From Clostridium sp. CAG:138 (lineage in GTDB: Bacteria > Bacillota > Clostridia > Christensenellales > CAG-138): a stretch of DNA of 61,646 nt. The position numbers and the translations under genes are program-made. Below, piece by piece: positions 1 to 9,521 of this stretch. Location of the stretch: the NCBI GenBank assembly GCA_000435055.1, contig FR879692.1, forward strand, positions 8,107-69,752, written 5' to 3'. Each line of letters opens with the position of its first letter. Within the stretch, counting starts at the first letter, position 1. The notes under the pieces were generated by a model. That model saw only the letters and a program-made list of their open reading frames with translations. It was not told the origin of the DNA and did not search any database.

Positions 1-2104
1 TAATTTTTCCGCCGCCGATGGAAGACCCGGCGGTGTTGATGCCCCATTCAGCGGGAATAGGATCGCCGTTTCCGAGATATTCGTCATAATAGAAATCTCT
101 GTCAAGAACGCTTGCCTTTTCCCAATCGCCGTAGAATCCGAGATAGGGAACCGAAAGGTTCACATCGCCTGCAAGAGTAACAAAGCCCTCTATATATGCA
201 CCGTTGGGGAACTTTTCGTTCAGCGTTGCGGCATAACCGCTTACATTAACGGTAACGTTCACTGTTGTTCTGCCGTTCGCGGGAACGGTTACGGACTGAG
301 GAACAGTAACATTCACGTTGTTAGTGATGTTCGAAGCAGAGCCCGCCATAGTGTAATATGACTGCCCTCCGATGGATACCGTGCCGGTGTTTTCAGTCAG
401 AACATAAACTGTGGGAGTATAGGTCTTTGCAGTGCTGCCGAAGTTTACAATGTCAAAGCTGAAATTGAAAATACCGGTACGATCGTCGTCATCACCGAGT
501 TCGATTTTCGGACGGAGACTGCCTTCAACCTCAATATAAGCCTTTGTGTTGATTGCAGCAGTAAGATTTGCCTGACCTGCGCCCTGCCAACGGGGAGAAT
601 ACGGAGTGTTTCCGGACTTGCTGGGAACGGCAGTGCTCATAAGCAGGGTGTTTACCATCTCCATGCGTGCCTGTTCGGAAAGGGATGGGAACGCTGTGTT
701 GACGTACTGATTGACAAGAACCATGCTGCCCGCAATATGCGGAGAGGCCATGCTCGTGCCGCTCTTTGTGCCGTAGTTGCTGTAGGAGTACTGAGAATCC
801 GTTGCCGCACGAATGTTGTCGCCGGGAGCCATGATTTCAGGTTTGATGCTGAGGTCGGCCGTTGTGCCCCAAGAGCTGTAGCTTGTGGGAGTCGCCGAAG
901 AGCTGTTGCTGCTTGCCGCAACTGAAAGAGAACCGCCGAGGGTGCTGGGGCTTGCAACAACGCCGTTGTCCATGTTGAATGTGGGCTGTTTGCTGCCGTA
1001 ATTATTGCCCGAACCCGCAGTACCGCTGTTGCCCGCCGCAACTGCGCAATTCACGCCGTGTGCGGTAAGAAGAGCAAAAACTTCTTCCATATCTGCCTCA
1101 CCCTGAGTGAAGCCGTTGTCCGAGCCGAGACTCATATTGAGTGCATCAACTTCAAGCCAAGCGCAGTCTTCAAGTGCCGCAAGGATCTCGGTCCATGCCG
1201 CGCCGCCGTTCTGGAAAACCTGCATGGATATGATCTGTGCATTATATGCAACACCGCGTGACGAACTGTCGCAGCCGGCAGCAATTGAACTTACATGCGT
1301 GCCGTGATCACTGCCTGCATTTGCATGACTTACATCCGTATTGCAGGCATAATAGTTAAATGTGAACGGAAGCTTTGCGCTGTGGTACAGCGTTGCGCCG
1401 GTCAGAGTGCCGTTATAGCGTTCCTCCGCGCAGAGATCGTAGCGGTTGAGCACGCTTTGAATTCCTGCCGCATCGAAATGCGGATCCTGCGGTGCGGTTG
1501 CAAAATTCGTGTGATTAACTTTGATTCCGGTGTCAATAACCGCGATCGTCTGTCCCTGTCCGGTGTAGCCCAAGGCCCACATGTCATCCGCGTTTATGAA
1601 GCCCACGGAAGTGCTGAGCTTTGTGGGGTTTCCGTCGGGCTTTGCGTCCTCGGGAAGCTCATATTCGGCTGCGCGATAACAATCCTCAACGCCGTTGAGC
1701 TTTTTAATCTCTTCAATGAGACGATACTCTCCGCGGAACGAAAAACCGTTGAACAGAAGCGTGTAGTGATAGGAAATTTCGAGATTTCCGCCCTTAACGA
1801 GCTTCTTGTTGATTGCCGCAAAAAGCTTGTCCTGCTTTGCAGCAAGCGCTTTTGACATTTCTGCGGAACGCTCATTCGATACATCGGTCTTTGCAAGAAC
1901 CGGTGCATCCTTCAGCTTTACGATGATCGGAACGATCTCATCGGGTTCGGCGGCAGGTTCGCTGCTGCGCGTGCGTGCCGGCGAGTCATTTTCAAGTATG
2001 CTCACCGGAGCTGCGTTTGCCTCCCTCGGCATGAAGCCGACGAAAGAAAACGCCATTGCCGCGACCATAAGCATCGCGACAAGCTTTGTCAAGGTTTTCT
2101 TCAT
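1..2104 (-). CDS. Secreted subtilisin-like serine protease (S8), C-terminus beyond window
   Basis: The frame opens at 2104 behind a GGAGGAAAT ribosome binding site and stays open for about 701 codons to the window edge, so the C-terminus is missing. Residues 1-30 form a signal peptide, and the stretch to about residue 165 looks like an I9-type propeptide. The subtilase triad is complete: Asp191 in VIDTGIK, His267 in DHGTHVSS and Ser451 in SGTSMASPH, with the oxyanion Asn in AAGNSG. After about residue 480 the chain becomes a series of short Val/Thr strands like the Fn3-type domain of cell-envelope proteases (lactocepin, C5a peptidase). It should degrade proteins or peptides outside the cell. 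A wall anchor or dockerin, if present, lies beyond the edge. Confidence 0.93.
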   Translation of the reverse strand, partial: MKKTLTKLVAMLMVAAMAFSFVGFMPREANAAPVSILENDSPARTRSSEPAAEPDEIVPIIVKLKDAPVLAKTDVSNERSAEMSKALAAKQDKLFAAINKKLVKGGNLEISYHYTLLFNGFSFRGEYRLIEEIKKLNGVEDCYRAAEYELPEDAKPDGNPTKLSTSVGFINADDMWALGYTGQGQTIAVIDTGIKVNHTNFATAPQDPHFDAAGIQSVLNRYDLCAEERYNGTLTGATLYHSAKLPFTFNYYACNTDVSHANAGSDHGTHVSSIAAGCDSSSRGVAYNAQIISMQVFQNGGAAWTEILAALEDCAWLEVDALNMSLGSDNGFTQGEADMEEVFALLTAHGVNCAVAAGNSGTAGSGNNYGSKQPTFNMDNGVVASPSTLGGSLSVAASSNSSSATPTSYSSWGTTADLSIKPEIMAPGDNIRAATDSQYSYSNYGTKSGTSMASPHIAGSMVLVNQYVNTAFPSLSEQARMEMVNTLLMSTAVPSKSGNTPYSPRWQGAGQANLTAAINTKAYIEVEGSLRPKIELGDDDDRTGIFNFSFDIVNFGSTAKTYTPTVYVLTENTGTVSIGGQSYYTMAGSASNITNNVNVTVPQSVTVPANGRTTVNVTVNVSGYAATLNEKFPNGAYIEGFVTLAGDVNLSVPYLGFYGDWEKASVLDRDFYYDEYLGNGDPIPAEWGINTAGSSIGGGKI

Positions 2105-2249
2105 GGATTTCCTCCGTTTTTTATTCAAACGCGGATGATCCGCATTTGTTTCATTGATAATGCAGTGATGGTTTTCCGCCAAAACAAATCAGTTTTCGTC
2201 GGCGGGCACAATGCCGTTCATCATGCTCCCGATTCGGAAGCATTCGATT

Positions 2250-2711
2250 TTAACGCTTATTCCTGAAAAAAGCTGTCAGTAAATTTCGGCACTCTTCTTC
2301 CCGAATGCCCCCAACGTACGGAATATTGATATTCGTCATCCCGCACGACAGTTCGCACCTTGAAACACAGCATCCGGCCTCGGGGTCAAACGCACCGAAG
2401 ACAACCGCCGCAATGCGAAAATTCATTATCGCACCCATGCACATTGCGCAGGGTTCGAGCGTAACGTAAAGTATGCAGTCGTTCAGGCGGCGAGTGCCAA
2501 GTTTTTTTGCTGCTGCGCTGAGCGCAAGCAATTCTGCATGCGCGGATGCATCGCTGCGTGTTTCAACAAGGTTGTGTGCGCGGGATATGATTTCTCCGCC
2601 GCAAACAACGCATGCACCTACAGGAACTTCCCCCGCCGCCGCGGCAGTGCGGGCTTCATCCAGCGCATCGAGCATATATACTGTTGAAATCTCGTTTTGT
2701 TCCTTCATCAC
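2250..2711 (-). CDS. tadA: tRNA-specific adenosine deaminase TadA
   Basis: This 153-residue cytidine-deaminase-fold enzyme converts A34 to inosine in the anticodon wobble position, classically of tRNA-Arg(ACG). The zinc site is intact: His58-Ala-Glu60 in SAHAELLAL and Pro87-Cys88-x-x-Cys91 in LEPCAMCMGA. Length matches bacterial TadA. The listed start is GTG at 2711, but the ATG at 2708 is at least as likely. No good Shine-Dalgarno sequence lies in front of either, and an extended -10 box ends only 6 nt before the ATG, so the transcript may be leaderless. The gene is divergent from the VanW gene. Confidence 0.95.
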   Translation of the reverse strand: MMKEQNEISTVYMLDALDEARTAAAAGEVPVGACVVCGGEIISRAHNLVETRSDASAHAELLALSAAAKKLGTRRLNDCILYVTLEPCAMCMGAIMNFRIAAVVFGAFDPEAGCCVSRCELSCGMTNINIPYVGGIREEECRNLLTAFFRNKR

Positions 2712-2714
2712 TCA

Positions 2715-2723
2715 ATTATATCA
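2715..2723 (-). promoter_or_regulatory. Extended -10 promoter of tadA, possibly leaderless
   Basis: On the minus strand TGATATAAT (TATAAT at 2720-2715) forms an extended -10 box without a good -35. A start point 6-7 nt downstream would fall on the ATG at 2708, giving little or no leader. Confidence 0.5.
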
Positions 2724-2788
2724 TATTTTGAGTCGAAATGGAACAACCTAATAACAAAAATGTGTACTTTCGGAGGCAATAATTTTTC

Positions 2789-4207
2789 ATGGATGAACGT
2801 TTCCCCGCAATAAAGGCCTGTGCCGCAATTTTGCTCAGCACGGCGGCGCTCTTATTCCTGCTTGTTTTTTCCTGCTGCAGCGGTCAAAATTCCGATGACA
2901 TCAAGCATGGAGCAAATGCAGATACGATTATTCCCGGCGATGATCCGACTTTCGAGACGGCGTTATTCTCAAGCGGAACATATATTAATTCTGTCGACGT
3001 TTCGAACATGACAAAAGACGCCGTGCGCACCCTGCTCTCTCCCAAGCTCGAACGAGCAAAATCCGAATATCACATAGAAATTGAATTTCAGCAAAACGAC
3101 AGTCCAATCTGTATCATCAACGGAACGGATCTGACGTTGAAAGACGATTTGGAGGCCGTTATGTCAAAAGCACTTGAGTGCGGGGCGGGACAGTATACGA
3201 CTGCAATCAAGCCCGTTGATGACATAAAGCTCCGAAACAGTATTGATTCGGTCGCAAAAATTGCAGAGAAAACACCGGTTCCCGCACAAATCCTGACTCA
3301 CTCCGCCGCAGGCTGTTCTGAGCTGCCCGTGTTGAAAAAGAATGCACGTTTCTGCCTTACGGCACCCGTCAACGGCTGTCAAATCGACCGTGATGCCGCC
3401 GTCAAACAAATATGCAGCGGTGAAACCCGTTTCTCGCTGCCTCTGCATACGGTTTTATGCACCGATAAAATACCCGAAATGCCTGAGCTGCGGGCAAGCT
3501 TTTCAACATCTTTTGCCGCCGGTTCCTTATGTTCCGAGAATCGCGTTCATAATATCACAAAGGGCGCGCTTCTTATTGACGGAAGCATTGTTCCTGCCGG
3601 GCAAACCTTCTCGTGCAACGATTCTCTCGGAGTGCGAAGCAGGGAAAACGGTTGGCTGCCCGCAACCGCATTTGCAAACGGAGGGGCTGAAACACGGCAG
3701 GAGTACGGCGGTGGAATCTGCCAAATCAGCACAACGCTGTACAATGCAGTTCTGCGCAGCGATCTTGAAATCATTGCAAGAAGCGGGCACACGCGCAAGG
3801 TGCGTTATATCGGCGGCGGGTTGGATGCAGCACTGAGCGGCAAAGACAAGGACTTTGTTTTCCGTAACAACACCGATTCCGATATTTACGTTTTTATGTG
3901 GGTTGATGAATCGCAAAAAACTTTGTGCTGTGAAATATACGGCTGTCCTTTCCCGTCGGATTTCGACAGAGTGGACACCGTTTCGGAACTTACATCTTCA
4001 ACTCCTCCTTCCGAACCTCAGTTCGTTCTTGATTCAGCACTTGAACCCGGCGAATGTGTTCTGAAAAGAAAGGCCATTGCAGGCAGCACATATCAAAGCT
4101 ATCGTGTTTACTCTCTGAATGGTGAAATAATTCGCAGGGTTCCGATCGATAAGACCGAGTACCCCATGCATCCCGCACTGTATGCCGTCGGGCAGGGTAA
4201 ATCATAA
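2789..4207 (+). CDS. VanW family protein with PG-binding-like N-terminal region
   Basis: A 472-residue exported protein that starts behind CGGAGG. Residues 12-30 are hydrophobic and end in FSCCSG, which may be a poor lipobox or simply the end of a membrane anchor. The middle (about 55-230) resembles the YoaR/PG_binding_4 region usually found before VanW domains. The VanW core follows at about 255-385, with the signature GGGICQISTTLYNA near residue 306. A short extension with an EPGE turn closes the chain. VanW proteins are widespread in Clostridia and occur in some vancomycin-resistance clusters, but their biochemical role is not settled. Nothing nearby suggests glycopeptide resistance. Confidence 0.88.
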   Translation: MDERFPAIKACAAILLSTAALLFLLVFSCCSGQNSDDIKHGANADTIIPGDDPTFETALFSSGTYINSVDVSNMTKDAVRTLLSPKLERAKSEYHIEIEFQQNDSPICIINGTDLTLKDDLEAVMSKALECGAGQYTTAIKPVDDIKLRNSIDSVAKIAEKTPVPAQILTHSAAGCSELPVLKKNARFCLTAPVNGCQIDRDAAVKQICSGETRFSLPLHTVLCTDKIPEMPELRASFSTSFAAGSLCSENRVHNITKGALLIDGSIVPAGQTFSCNDSLGVRSRENGWLPATAFANGGAETRQEYGGGICQISTTLYNAVLRSDLEIIARSGHTRKVRYIGGGLDAALSGKDKDFVFRNNTDSDIYVFMWVDESQKTLCCEIYGCPFPSDFDRVDTVSELTSSTPPSEPQFVLDSALEPGECVLKRKAIAGSTYQSYRVYSLNGEIIRRVPIDKTEYPMHPALYAVGQGKS

Positions 4208-4233
4208 CCGTTCTGAGCTTTGGTGCGTTCTTC

Positions 4234-4262
4234 TTGCGCTTTATTCGCGTTTCCTTTATAAT
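4234..4262 (+). promoter_or_regulatory. Sigma-A-type promoter for the radical SAM gene
   Basis: TTGCGC (4234-4239), a 17-nt spacer and a perfect TATAAT (4257-4262), placing the start about 65 nt before the ATG at 4337. Confidence 0.6.
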
Positions 4263-4292
4263 ATGTTCACAAACCCACCGCCGTAGAGCGGG

Positions 4293-4327
4293 TTTTATCC
4301 GCAAGCTAAGAGCGCAATGGGATAAAA
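4293..4327 (+). promoter_or_regulatory. Hairpin abutting the ribosome binding site of the radical SAM gene
   Basis: TTTTATCC (4293-4300) pairs perfectly with GGATAAAA (4320-4327). The 3' arm runs directly into the AAAAGGAG ribosome binding site at 4324-4331, so folding would partly hide it. No ligand or protein is suggested by the sequence. Confidence 0.3.
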
Positions 4328-4336
4328 GGAGCAAAA

Positions 4337-6553
4337 ATGCAGCCGATAGATCAAAAAACGGAGAAAAAAACCGTTGCCGGTATCAACCGAAACATTTCTC
4401 GCGGAAAACGAAGCAGCAATCAGAAGCGCAATGAGAACCGCGCCGATGCTGCATATGCCGACAAAAGTTTTTGCAGCTCATATAAAATTTATAATTTGGA
4501 CAACTCCTATGACGGATTTTCCGAAAGAAGCGAATGTGATAAAAAACAGCCGCTTCCGATGTCCAAAGCGGAGCTTTTTGAGCAGGTCGGAAAGGATGTT
4601 CCCGACTTTGTTCTTGTTACGGGGGATGCTTACATTGATCATCCGTCGTTCGGAACAGCGATAATCGGAAGAGTTCTCCTTTCACACGGTTATTCTGTCG
4701 GAATAATTGCTCAGCCCAATTGGAAAAGTGCTGAATCGTTCAAAGTTTTCGGCAAACCCAGGCTTGGCTTTCTTGTGAATTCCGGGAACATGGATTCCAT
4801 GGTGAATCATTACACGAGTGCAAAGAAACCGCGAAGCGAAGACGCCTACACGCCCGGCGGCAAGCGCGGGAAGCGGCCCGATCGTGCCGTTAATGTTTAC
4901 TGTAAATGTATCCGTAACATCTACGGAGATATTCCTATCGTTATCGGCGGCATTGAAGCGAGCCTCCGCCGCTTTGCTCATTACGATTATTGGGACAACC
5001 GTGTTTTACCTTCCGTTCTTGTATCCTCAGGTGCGGATTTGTTGATTTACGGCATGGGTGAACGCCAGATTATCGACATTGCGGAGGCTTTGGACGGCGG
5101 CATTGCTGCACGGGATATTACCTATGTTAAGGGAACTGCATATTGGGCGGATAACCTCTCGCGCGTGTATGAGTACGCTCTTATTGACAGCTTTGAAAAA
5201 GTATCAAACGACAAAAAAGCTTACTGTGCTGCGTTTATGACACAATACCGTGAACAGGATGCGATAAGCGGCGCAACGCTTGTTCAGCCGCACGGGAGTG
5301 GATTTGTTGTTGTAAACTCACCCGCCATGCCGCTTTCACGCAACGAGTTGGATGCTGTTTACGATCTTCCTTATACACGCCTTCCCCATCCTTCCTACAC
5401 CGAGCATATTCCCGCTTTGGATGAGGTTCGCTTTTCCCTTGTCAGCTGCCGCGGCTGCTACGGCCAATGTGCGTTTTGTGCGCTTACTTTTCACCAGGGA
5501 CGCGTCATTCAATCCCGAAGCCACGAATCGCTGATTGCCGAAGCCAAGCTTATGACCAAAATGCCCGAATTCAAGGGCTATATTCACGATGTCGGAGGGC
5601 CAACGGCGAATTTTCGTCAGCCTGCATGTAAAAAACAGCTTACGAAGGGTGTATGTAAAGACCGAACCTGTTTGGGATATTCACCCTGCAAAAACGTTGA
5701 AGTCAGCCATACGGATTACGTTGAACTTCTGCGCAAGCTCCGCAGACTGGACGGTGTGAAGCGTGTGTTCATCCGTTCAGGTATTCGTTACGATTACCTG
5801 ATGTATGATAAAGATGAAACATTTTTTAAGGAACTTATTAAATACCATATAAGCGGACAACTTAAGGTTGCGCCCGAGCATATCGATGATCACGTGCTTG
5901 AGATGATGGGCAAGCCCGGAGGTGAACTGTACCAACGCTTTGTTCGAAGATATAAGCAGCTTAATGATGCTCTCGGAATGAACCAATACATTGTTCCGTA
6001 CTTCATGTCAAGCCATCCGGGCAGCACTTTGAACTCTGCAATCGCACTTGCAGAATACCTGAAGGCGAGCGGGCAGCGTCCGGAGCAGGTTCAGGATTTT
6101 TATCCCACTCCCGGCACTCTTTCCACCTGCATGTTCTATACGGGACTTGACCCGCGAACAATGAAGCCGGTTTATGTTCCCGTTTCGCCCGAGGAAAAAG
6201 CAATGCAGCGCGCCCTCATGCAGTTCTTCATTCCAAAGAATCGGCCTCTCGTCCGAAAAGCTCTCAGGCTTGCAGACAGGGATGATCTCATCGGCAGCGG
6301 CAGGAACTGTCTTGTTCCGGATGTGCATCAAAGCCCGGCACACAGCGGAGGCTCCTCCTCTGCGACAAAAAGCAATCACCGTTCGCAGTATGGAGCGACG
6401 GAACATTCGGCAATCAAACGAAAAGATGCGCGGCAGCATACCCGTTTCGGTTCCGTTGAACAGAGCCGCAGCAATGGGCCGAACAGAGGTGTTCAAGGCA
6501 AAAAAACGGTTAAAACATCCGATAAGCGTTCAGGCGTAAAGAAGCATCGCTGA
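4337..6553 (+). CDS. YgiQ family radical SAM protein
   Basis: A 738-residue protein with the radical SAM cluster motif Cys374-x3-Cys378-x2-Cys381 (in CRGCYGQCAFC) and the long YgiQ layout: an N-terminal domain with IGGIEASLRRFAHYD before the Cys motif, and a C-terminal stretch with DVGGPTANF and VPYFMSSHPG. YgiQ proteins are conserved but their substrate is unknown. The first 70 and last 100 residues are Lys/Ser/Arg-rich and probably disordered. The start at 4337 follows AAAAGGAG. The gene stands alone between the VanW and flippase genes, with its own promoter. Confidence 0.93.
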   Translation: MQPIDQKTEKKTVAGINRNISRGKRSSNQKRNENRADAAYADKSFCSSYKIYNLDNSYDGFSERSECDKKQPLPMSKAELFEQVGKDVPDFVLVTGDAYIDHPSFGTAIIGRVLLSHGYSVGIIAQPNWKSAESFKVFGKPRLGFLVNSGNMDSMVNHYTSAKKPRSEDAYTPGGKRGKRPDRAVNVYCKCIRNIYGDIPIVIGGIEASLRRFAHYDYWDNRVLPSVLVSSGADLLIYGMGERQIIDIAEALDGGIAARDITYVKGTAYWADNLSRVYEYALIDSFEKVSNDKKAYCAAFMTQYREQDAISGATLVQPHGSGFVVVNSPAMPLSRNELDAVYDLPYTRLPHPSYTEHIPALDEVRFSLVSCRGCYGQCAFCALTFHQGRVIQSRSHESLIAEAKLMTKMPEFKGYIHDVGGPTANFRQPACKKQLTKGVCKDRTCLGYSPCKNVEVSHTDYVELLRKLRRLDGVKRVFIRSGIRYDYLMYDKDETFFKELIKYHISGQLKVAPEHIDDHVLEMMGKPGGELYQRFVRRYKQLNDALGMNQYIVPYFMSSHPGSTLNSAIALAEYLKASGQRPEQVQDFYPTPGTLSTCMFYTGLDPRTMKPVYVPVSPEEKAMQRALMQFFIPKNRPLVRKALRLADRDDLIGSGRNCLVPDVHQSPAHSGGSSSATKSNHRSQYGATEHSAIKRKDARQHTRFGSVEQSRSNGPNRGVQGKKTVKTSDKRSGVKKHR

Positions 6554-6600
6554 TGTTTATAAAGCCTGTGAAAACATTTTGTGGTCGTTGCTGCGGAATG

Positions 6601-6630
6601 TTGGCATATTGCGCCGCTTTGTGCTATAAT
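6601..6630 (+). promoter_or_regulatory. Promoter of the flippase-dgt pair
   Basis: TTGGCA (6601-6606), an 18-nt spacer and TATAAT (6625-6630), the latter preceded by TGC, which gives an extended -10. The start point would be about 50 nt before the ATG at 6686. Confidence 0.55.
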
Positions 6631-6685
6631 ATTTTTATCAACAGCCGCCTTTGGGACGGTTGATGCTGGTTAAAGGATTTTTAAC

Positions 6686-8344
6686 ATGAAAAAACAAACT
6701 AAATCCGCAGTAAATGCCGGTTTCGTGCAGGGAGCTGCAATTCTCGGCATTGCGGGGCTTTTGGTCAAAATCATTGGGGCGGTGTACAGAATTCCGCTTG
6801 CAAACATTGTCGGCGAAAGCGGCATGGCGTATTACGAGGTTGCTTACCCTTATTATTCCTGGCTGCTCGTCATATCCTCTGCGGGACTTCCGACAGCAAT
6901 TTCTAAGCTTGTTTCTGAACGAATAGCACTGGGCGATATCGTCGGAGCAAAACGTGTATTCCGTGCAGCTTTGCGCTTGCTTTTTGTAATCGGAATTGTC
7001 ACTGCCGTTCTTCTGTTTGTTCTTTCATCACCGATCGCAAACCTTTCCGGTGCAGCACCGGCAAGGTATTCCCTTATGGCATTGTCGCCTGCACTGCTCT
7101 TTGTGTCCGTCATGTGTGCCTACCGAGGGTATCTGCAGGGAATGCAGTGCATGACCGGAACAGCAATCAGCCAGATCGTTGAGCAGCTCATCAAACTCAT
7201 ATTCGGGTTCGGTCTTGCGTTTTTATTCGTCAAAACACGCCCCGATGCCCCTGAGTTGGCGGCAATGGGAGCATTGATAGGCGTCAGCGTTTCAGAGCTT
7301 GTTGCGCTTGCTGTCATCAAGTTTTATTATGATGCTCGCATTCGCAATCGCTCTCTTCCCGTCTGCGTTTCAACAAAAGGCGCAAAAAGCGGGCTTCGCG
7401 GCTCAATCATCAAGCGTTTGCTTGCAATTGCAATTCCGATAACCATTGGCGCATCAATAATGCCTGTTACGGGAATTGCAGACTCCGTGTTCATTATCAA
7501 TTTCCTTGAAAAGCACGATATTGCAATGGGTATTGCGGAAGAAATCGCAAACGAAAATGCGCGTGTTGCATACACTGTTCTCCGCAGCTACGTCACTCCG
7601 CTTATCAACATGCCGGCCGTGCTGACACTTTCGCTTTCAATGAGCCTCGTTCCCGCAATCTCCCAGGCCGTTACGCGCAAGGAAAAGCGCATTGTTAACG
7701 CCGCAAGCAGAACGGGCATCAAGCTTGCCATGTTTATCGGTGCACCGTGCGCAGCAGGACTGTTCATTCTCGGCGGTCCGATAATGTCCCTGCTTTATTC
7801 GGCTGTCCGCAACAATCAGGACAGGTTCATCCAGGCTCAGCAGGTTATGTATATCGCTGCCGTCGGGGTTCTTTTCCTTTCACTTGTTCAAACGCTCACC
7901 GGCATAATACAGGGTCTCGGCAAGCCGCGCGTTCCGGTCTATTTCCTTGCTCTCGGCGGCATTGTTAAAGTGGTCAGCATGGTGATTCTTATGCAATTCA
8001 CAAGCATGGGCATTCTCGGGGCTGCATTGTCAACCGTGCTCTGCTATGCGGTTGCAGGAATTGCCGATACTGTTTACGTAATCCGAAAAACACGAATGAA
8101 CATAAGCTATACGGATACATTCGCAAAACCTCTGTTTTCAAGCATTGTCATGGGCTTCGCCGTCTTCGCTGTGTACACTCTCGGTTCAAAGCTCGGACAT
8201 CCGACGCTTGCAACGCTCGCCTCGCTCTGCGTCGGCGTGGCAGTATACGGAGGACTTATGATCCTGCTTCGTCCGTTCAGCAACAGTGACCTTGAATTCC
8301 TTCCTAAAAAGGATCTGTTCAGGCGTATTTTCCGTGTTATCTGA
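6686..8344 (+). CDS. SpoVB/MurJ-like polysaccharide or lipid II flippase (MOP superfamily)
   Basis: A 552-residue, extremely hydrophobic protein with about 14 membrane segments. Its N-terminal pattern is typical of the polysaccharide transporter family, with KIIGAVYRIPLANIVG near residue 27 followed by GMAYYEVAYPYYSWLLVIS. Clostridial SpoVB/YtgP/MurJ-type members move lipid-linked cell-wall precursors across the membrane, and SpoVB acts in spore cortex synthesis. Sequence alone does not decide between a housekeeping and a sporulation role. Start behind AAAGGA. It lies 50 nt upstream of dgt, which has no promoter of its own that I can see. Confidence 0.88.
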   Translation: MKKQTKSAVNAGFVQGAAILGIAGLLVKIIGAVYRIPLANIVGESGMAYYEVAYPYYSWLLVISSAGLPTAISKLVSERIALGDIVGAKRVFRAALRLLFVIGIVTAVLLFVLSSPIANLSGAAPARYSLMALSPALLFVSVMCAYRGYLQGMQCMTGTAISQIVEQLIKLIFGFGLAFLFVKTRPDAPELAAMGALIGVSVSELVALAVIKFYYDARIRNRSLPVCVSTKGAKSGLRGSIIKRLLAIAIPITIGASIMPVTGIADSVFIINFLEKHDIAMGIAEEIANENARVAYTVLRSYVTPLINMPAVLTLSLSMSLVPAISQAVTRKEKRIVNAASRTGIKLAMFIGAPCAAGLFILGGPIMSLLYSAVRNNQDRFIQAQQVMYIAAVGVLFLSLVQTLTGIIQGLGKPRVPVYFLALGGIVKVVSMVILMQFTSMGILGAALSTVLCYAVAGIADTVYVIRKTRMNISYTDTFAKPLFSSIVMGFAVFAVYTLGSKLGHPTLATLASLCVGVAVYGGLMILLRPFSNSDLEFLPKKDLFRRIFRVI

Positions 8345-8395
8345 TTCGAATTGCATACACACTTAACGGGTTCATTTTTCGGTTAGGAGGAAGCA

Positions 8396-9394
8396 ATGCC
8401 GGACTACAGACGTATAATTGAAGAGCGGGAACGTCAAACGCTTTCGCCCTATGCAGCCTTGAGTGCAGAAACACGCGGTCGGGAATATCCCATTGACCCC
8501 TGCCCTGTTCGCACCGAATTTGTACGTGATCGCGACAGGATAATTCATTGCAAGAGTTTCCGCCGCCTTAAGCATAAAACGCAGGTGTTCCTTTCACCCG
8601 TCGGTGACCATTACAGAACGCGGCTTACGCACACATTGGAGGTTGCTCAAATCGCCCGAACGATTGCCCGCGGACTTCTGCTCAATGAGGATTTGACCGA
8701 AGCCATAGCCATGGGGCACGACCTCGGGCATACGCCTTTCGGCCATTCCGGCGAAAGCGTCTTGAACAGAATCGTTCCCGGCGGCTTTGAACACAATAAG
8801 CAAAGTCTTCGCATCGTTGAAAAGCTTGAAAACGGCAAAGGACTCAACTTGACTTTTGAAGTTCGCGACGGGATTCTGAATCATAAAAAGAGCGGGCATC
8901 CTTCAACGCTTGAAGGTGTTGTTGTGAGCCTTGCCGACAGAATTGCCTATGTTAATCACGATATAGACGATGCCGTTCGCGCAGGACTCCTGTCAAACGA
9001 TATTCTTCCCAAAAGCTGTATTGAAGCCATAGGCGCAACCCACGGCGAACGGATAAATACCCTCGTTCTTGACATTCTTCAAACAAGCAGCGGCAAGAAT
9101 CATGTTGAAATGAGCGGCGAAATCAGCTCCGAATTTGAGAAGCTCCGCCAATTTCTTTTTGATAACCTGTATCATGATTCCGCCGCAAAAGCCGAGGAAG
9201 GCAAGGCGGAAGGTGTTATCGAACGGCTGTATTATCATTATCTCAAACATGTCAGCGAGTTGCCGCCGGAGTTCACAAAGTATATTGATGAGGACGGCCC
9301 CGACCGCATTGCAGCGGATTATATCGCCTGCATGACCGACAGATACGCCGTGCGCGACTACACGCGTCTGTTTGTCCCCGCCGACTGGGCCTGA
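8396..9394 (+). CDS. dgt: Deoxyguanosinetriphosphate triphosphohydrolase-like HD protein
   Basis: A 332-residue HD-domain enzyme expected to hydrolyse dGTP (or other dNTPs) to the nucleoside and triphosphate. The metal site is complete: His79 in RTRLTHTLEV, His108-Asp109 in AMGHDLGHTPFGHSGE, and a later Asp in SLADRIAYVNHDIDDA. The length is that of the short Gram-positive branch. The start has an excellent ribosome binding site (TAGGAGG, 6 nt before ATG). It is followed by a strong terminator shared with the convergent aroQ. Confidence 0.94.
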   Translation: MPDYRRIIEERERQTLSPYAALSAETRGREYPIDPCPVRTEFVRDRDRIIHCKSFRRLKHKTQVFLSPVGDHYRTRLTHTLEVAQIARTIARGLLLNEDLTEAIAMGHDLGHTPFGHSGESVLNRIVPGGFEHNKQSLRIVEKLENGKGLNLTFEVRDGILNHKKSGHPSTLEGVVVSLADRIAYVNHDIDDAVRAGLLSNDILPKSCIEAIGATHGERINTLVLDILQTSSGKNHVEMSGEISSEFEKLRQFLFDNLYHDSAAKAEEGKAEGVIERLYYHYLKHVSELPPEFTKYIDEDGPDRIAADYIACMTDRYAVRDYTRLFVPADWA

Positions 9395-9430
9395 TTTGTC
9401 GAATTTGATTTGCGTACATTGAACACAAAA

Positions 9431-9465
9431 AGAAAGGCAGCTGCAAGTCGTTGCCTTTCTTTTTT
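9431..9465. terminator. Bidirectional terminator between dgt and aroQ
   Basis: AGAAAGGCA (9431-9439) pairs with TGCCTTTCT (9452-9460) and is followed by T6 on the plus strand. A run of A before the stem gives a T-rich tail on the minus strand, so it can serve both convergent genes. Confidence 0.85.
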
Positions 9466-9521
9466 AATATTCCAGAAACGGTGAATACATAATTGATATC
9501 TGCGCTGTTCAGGCCCAGATT

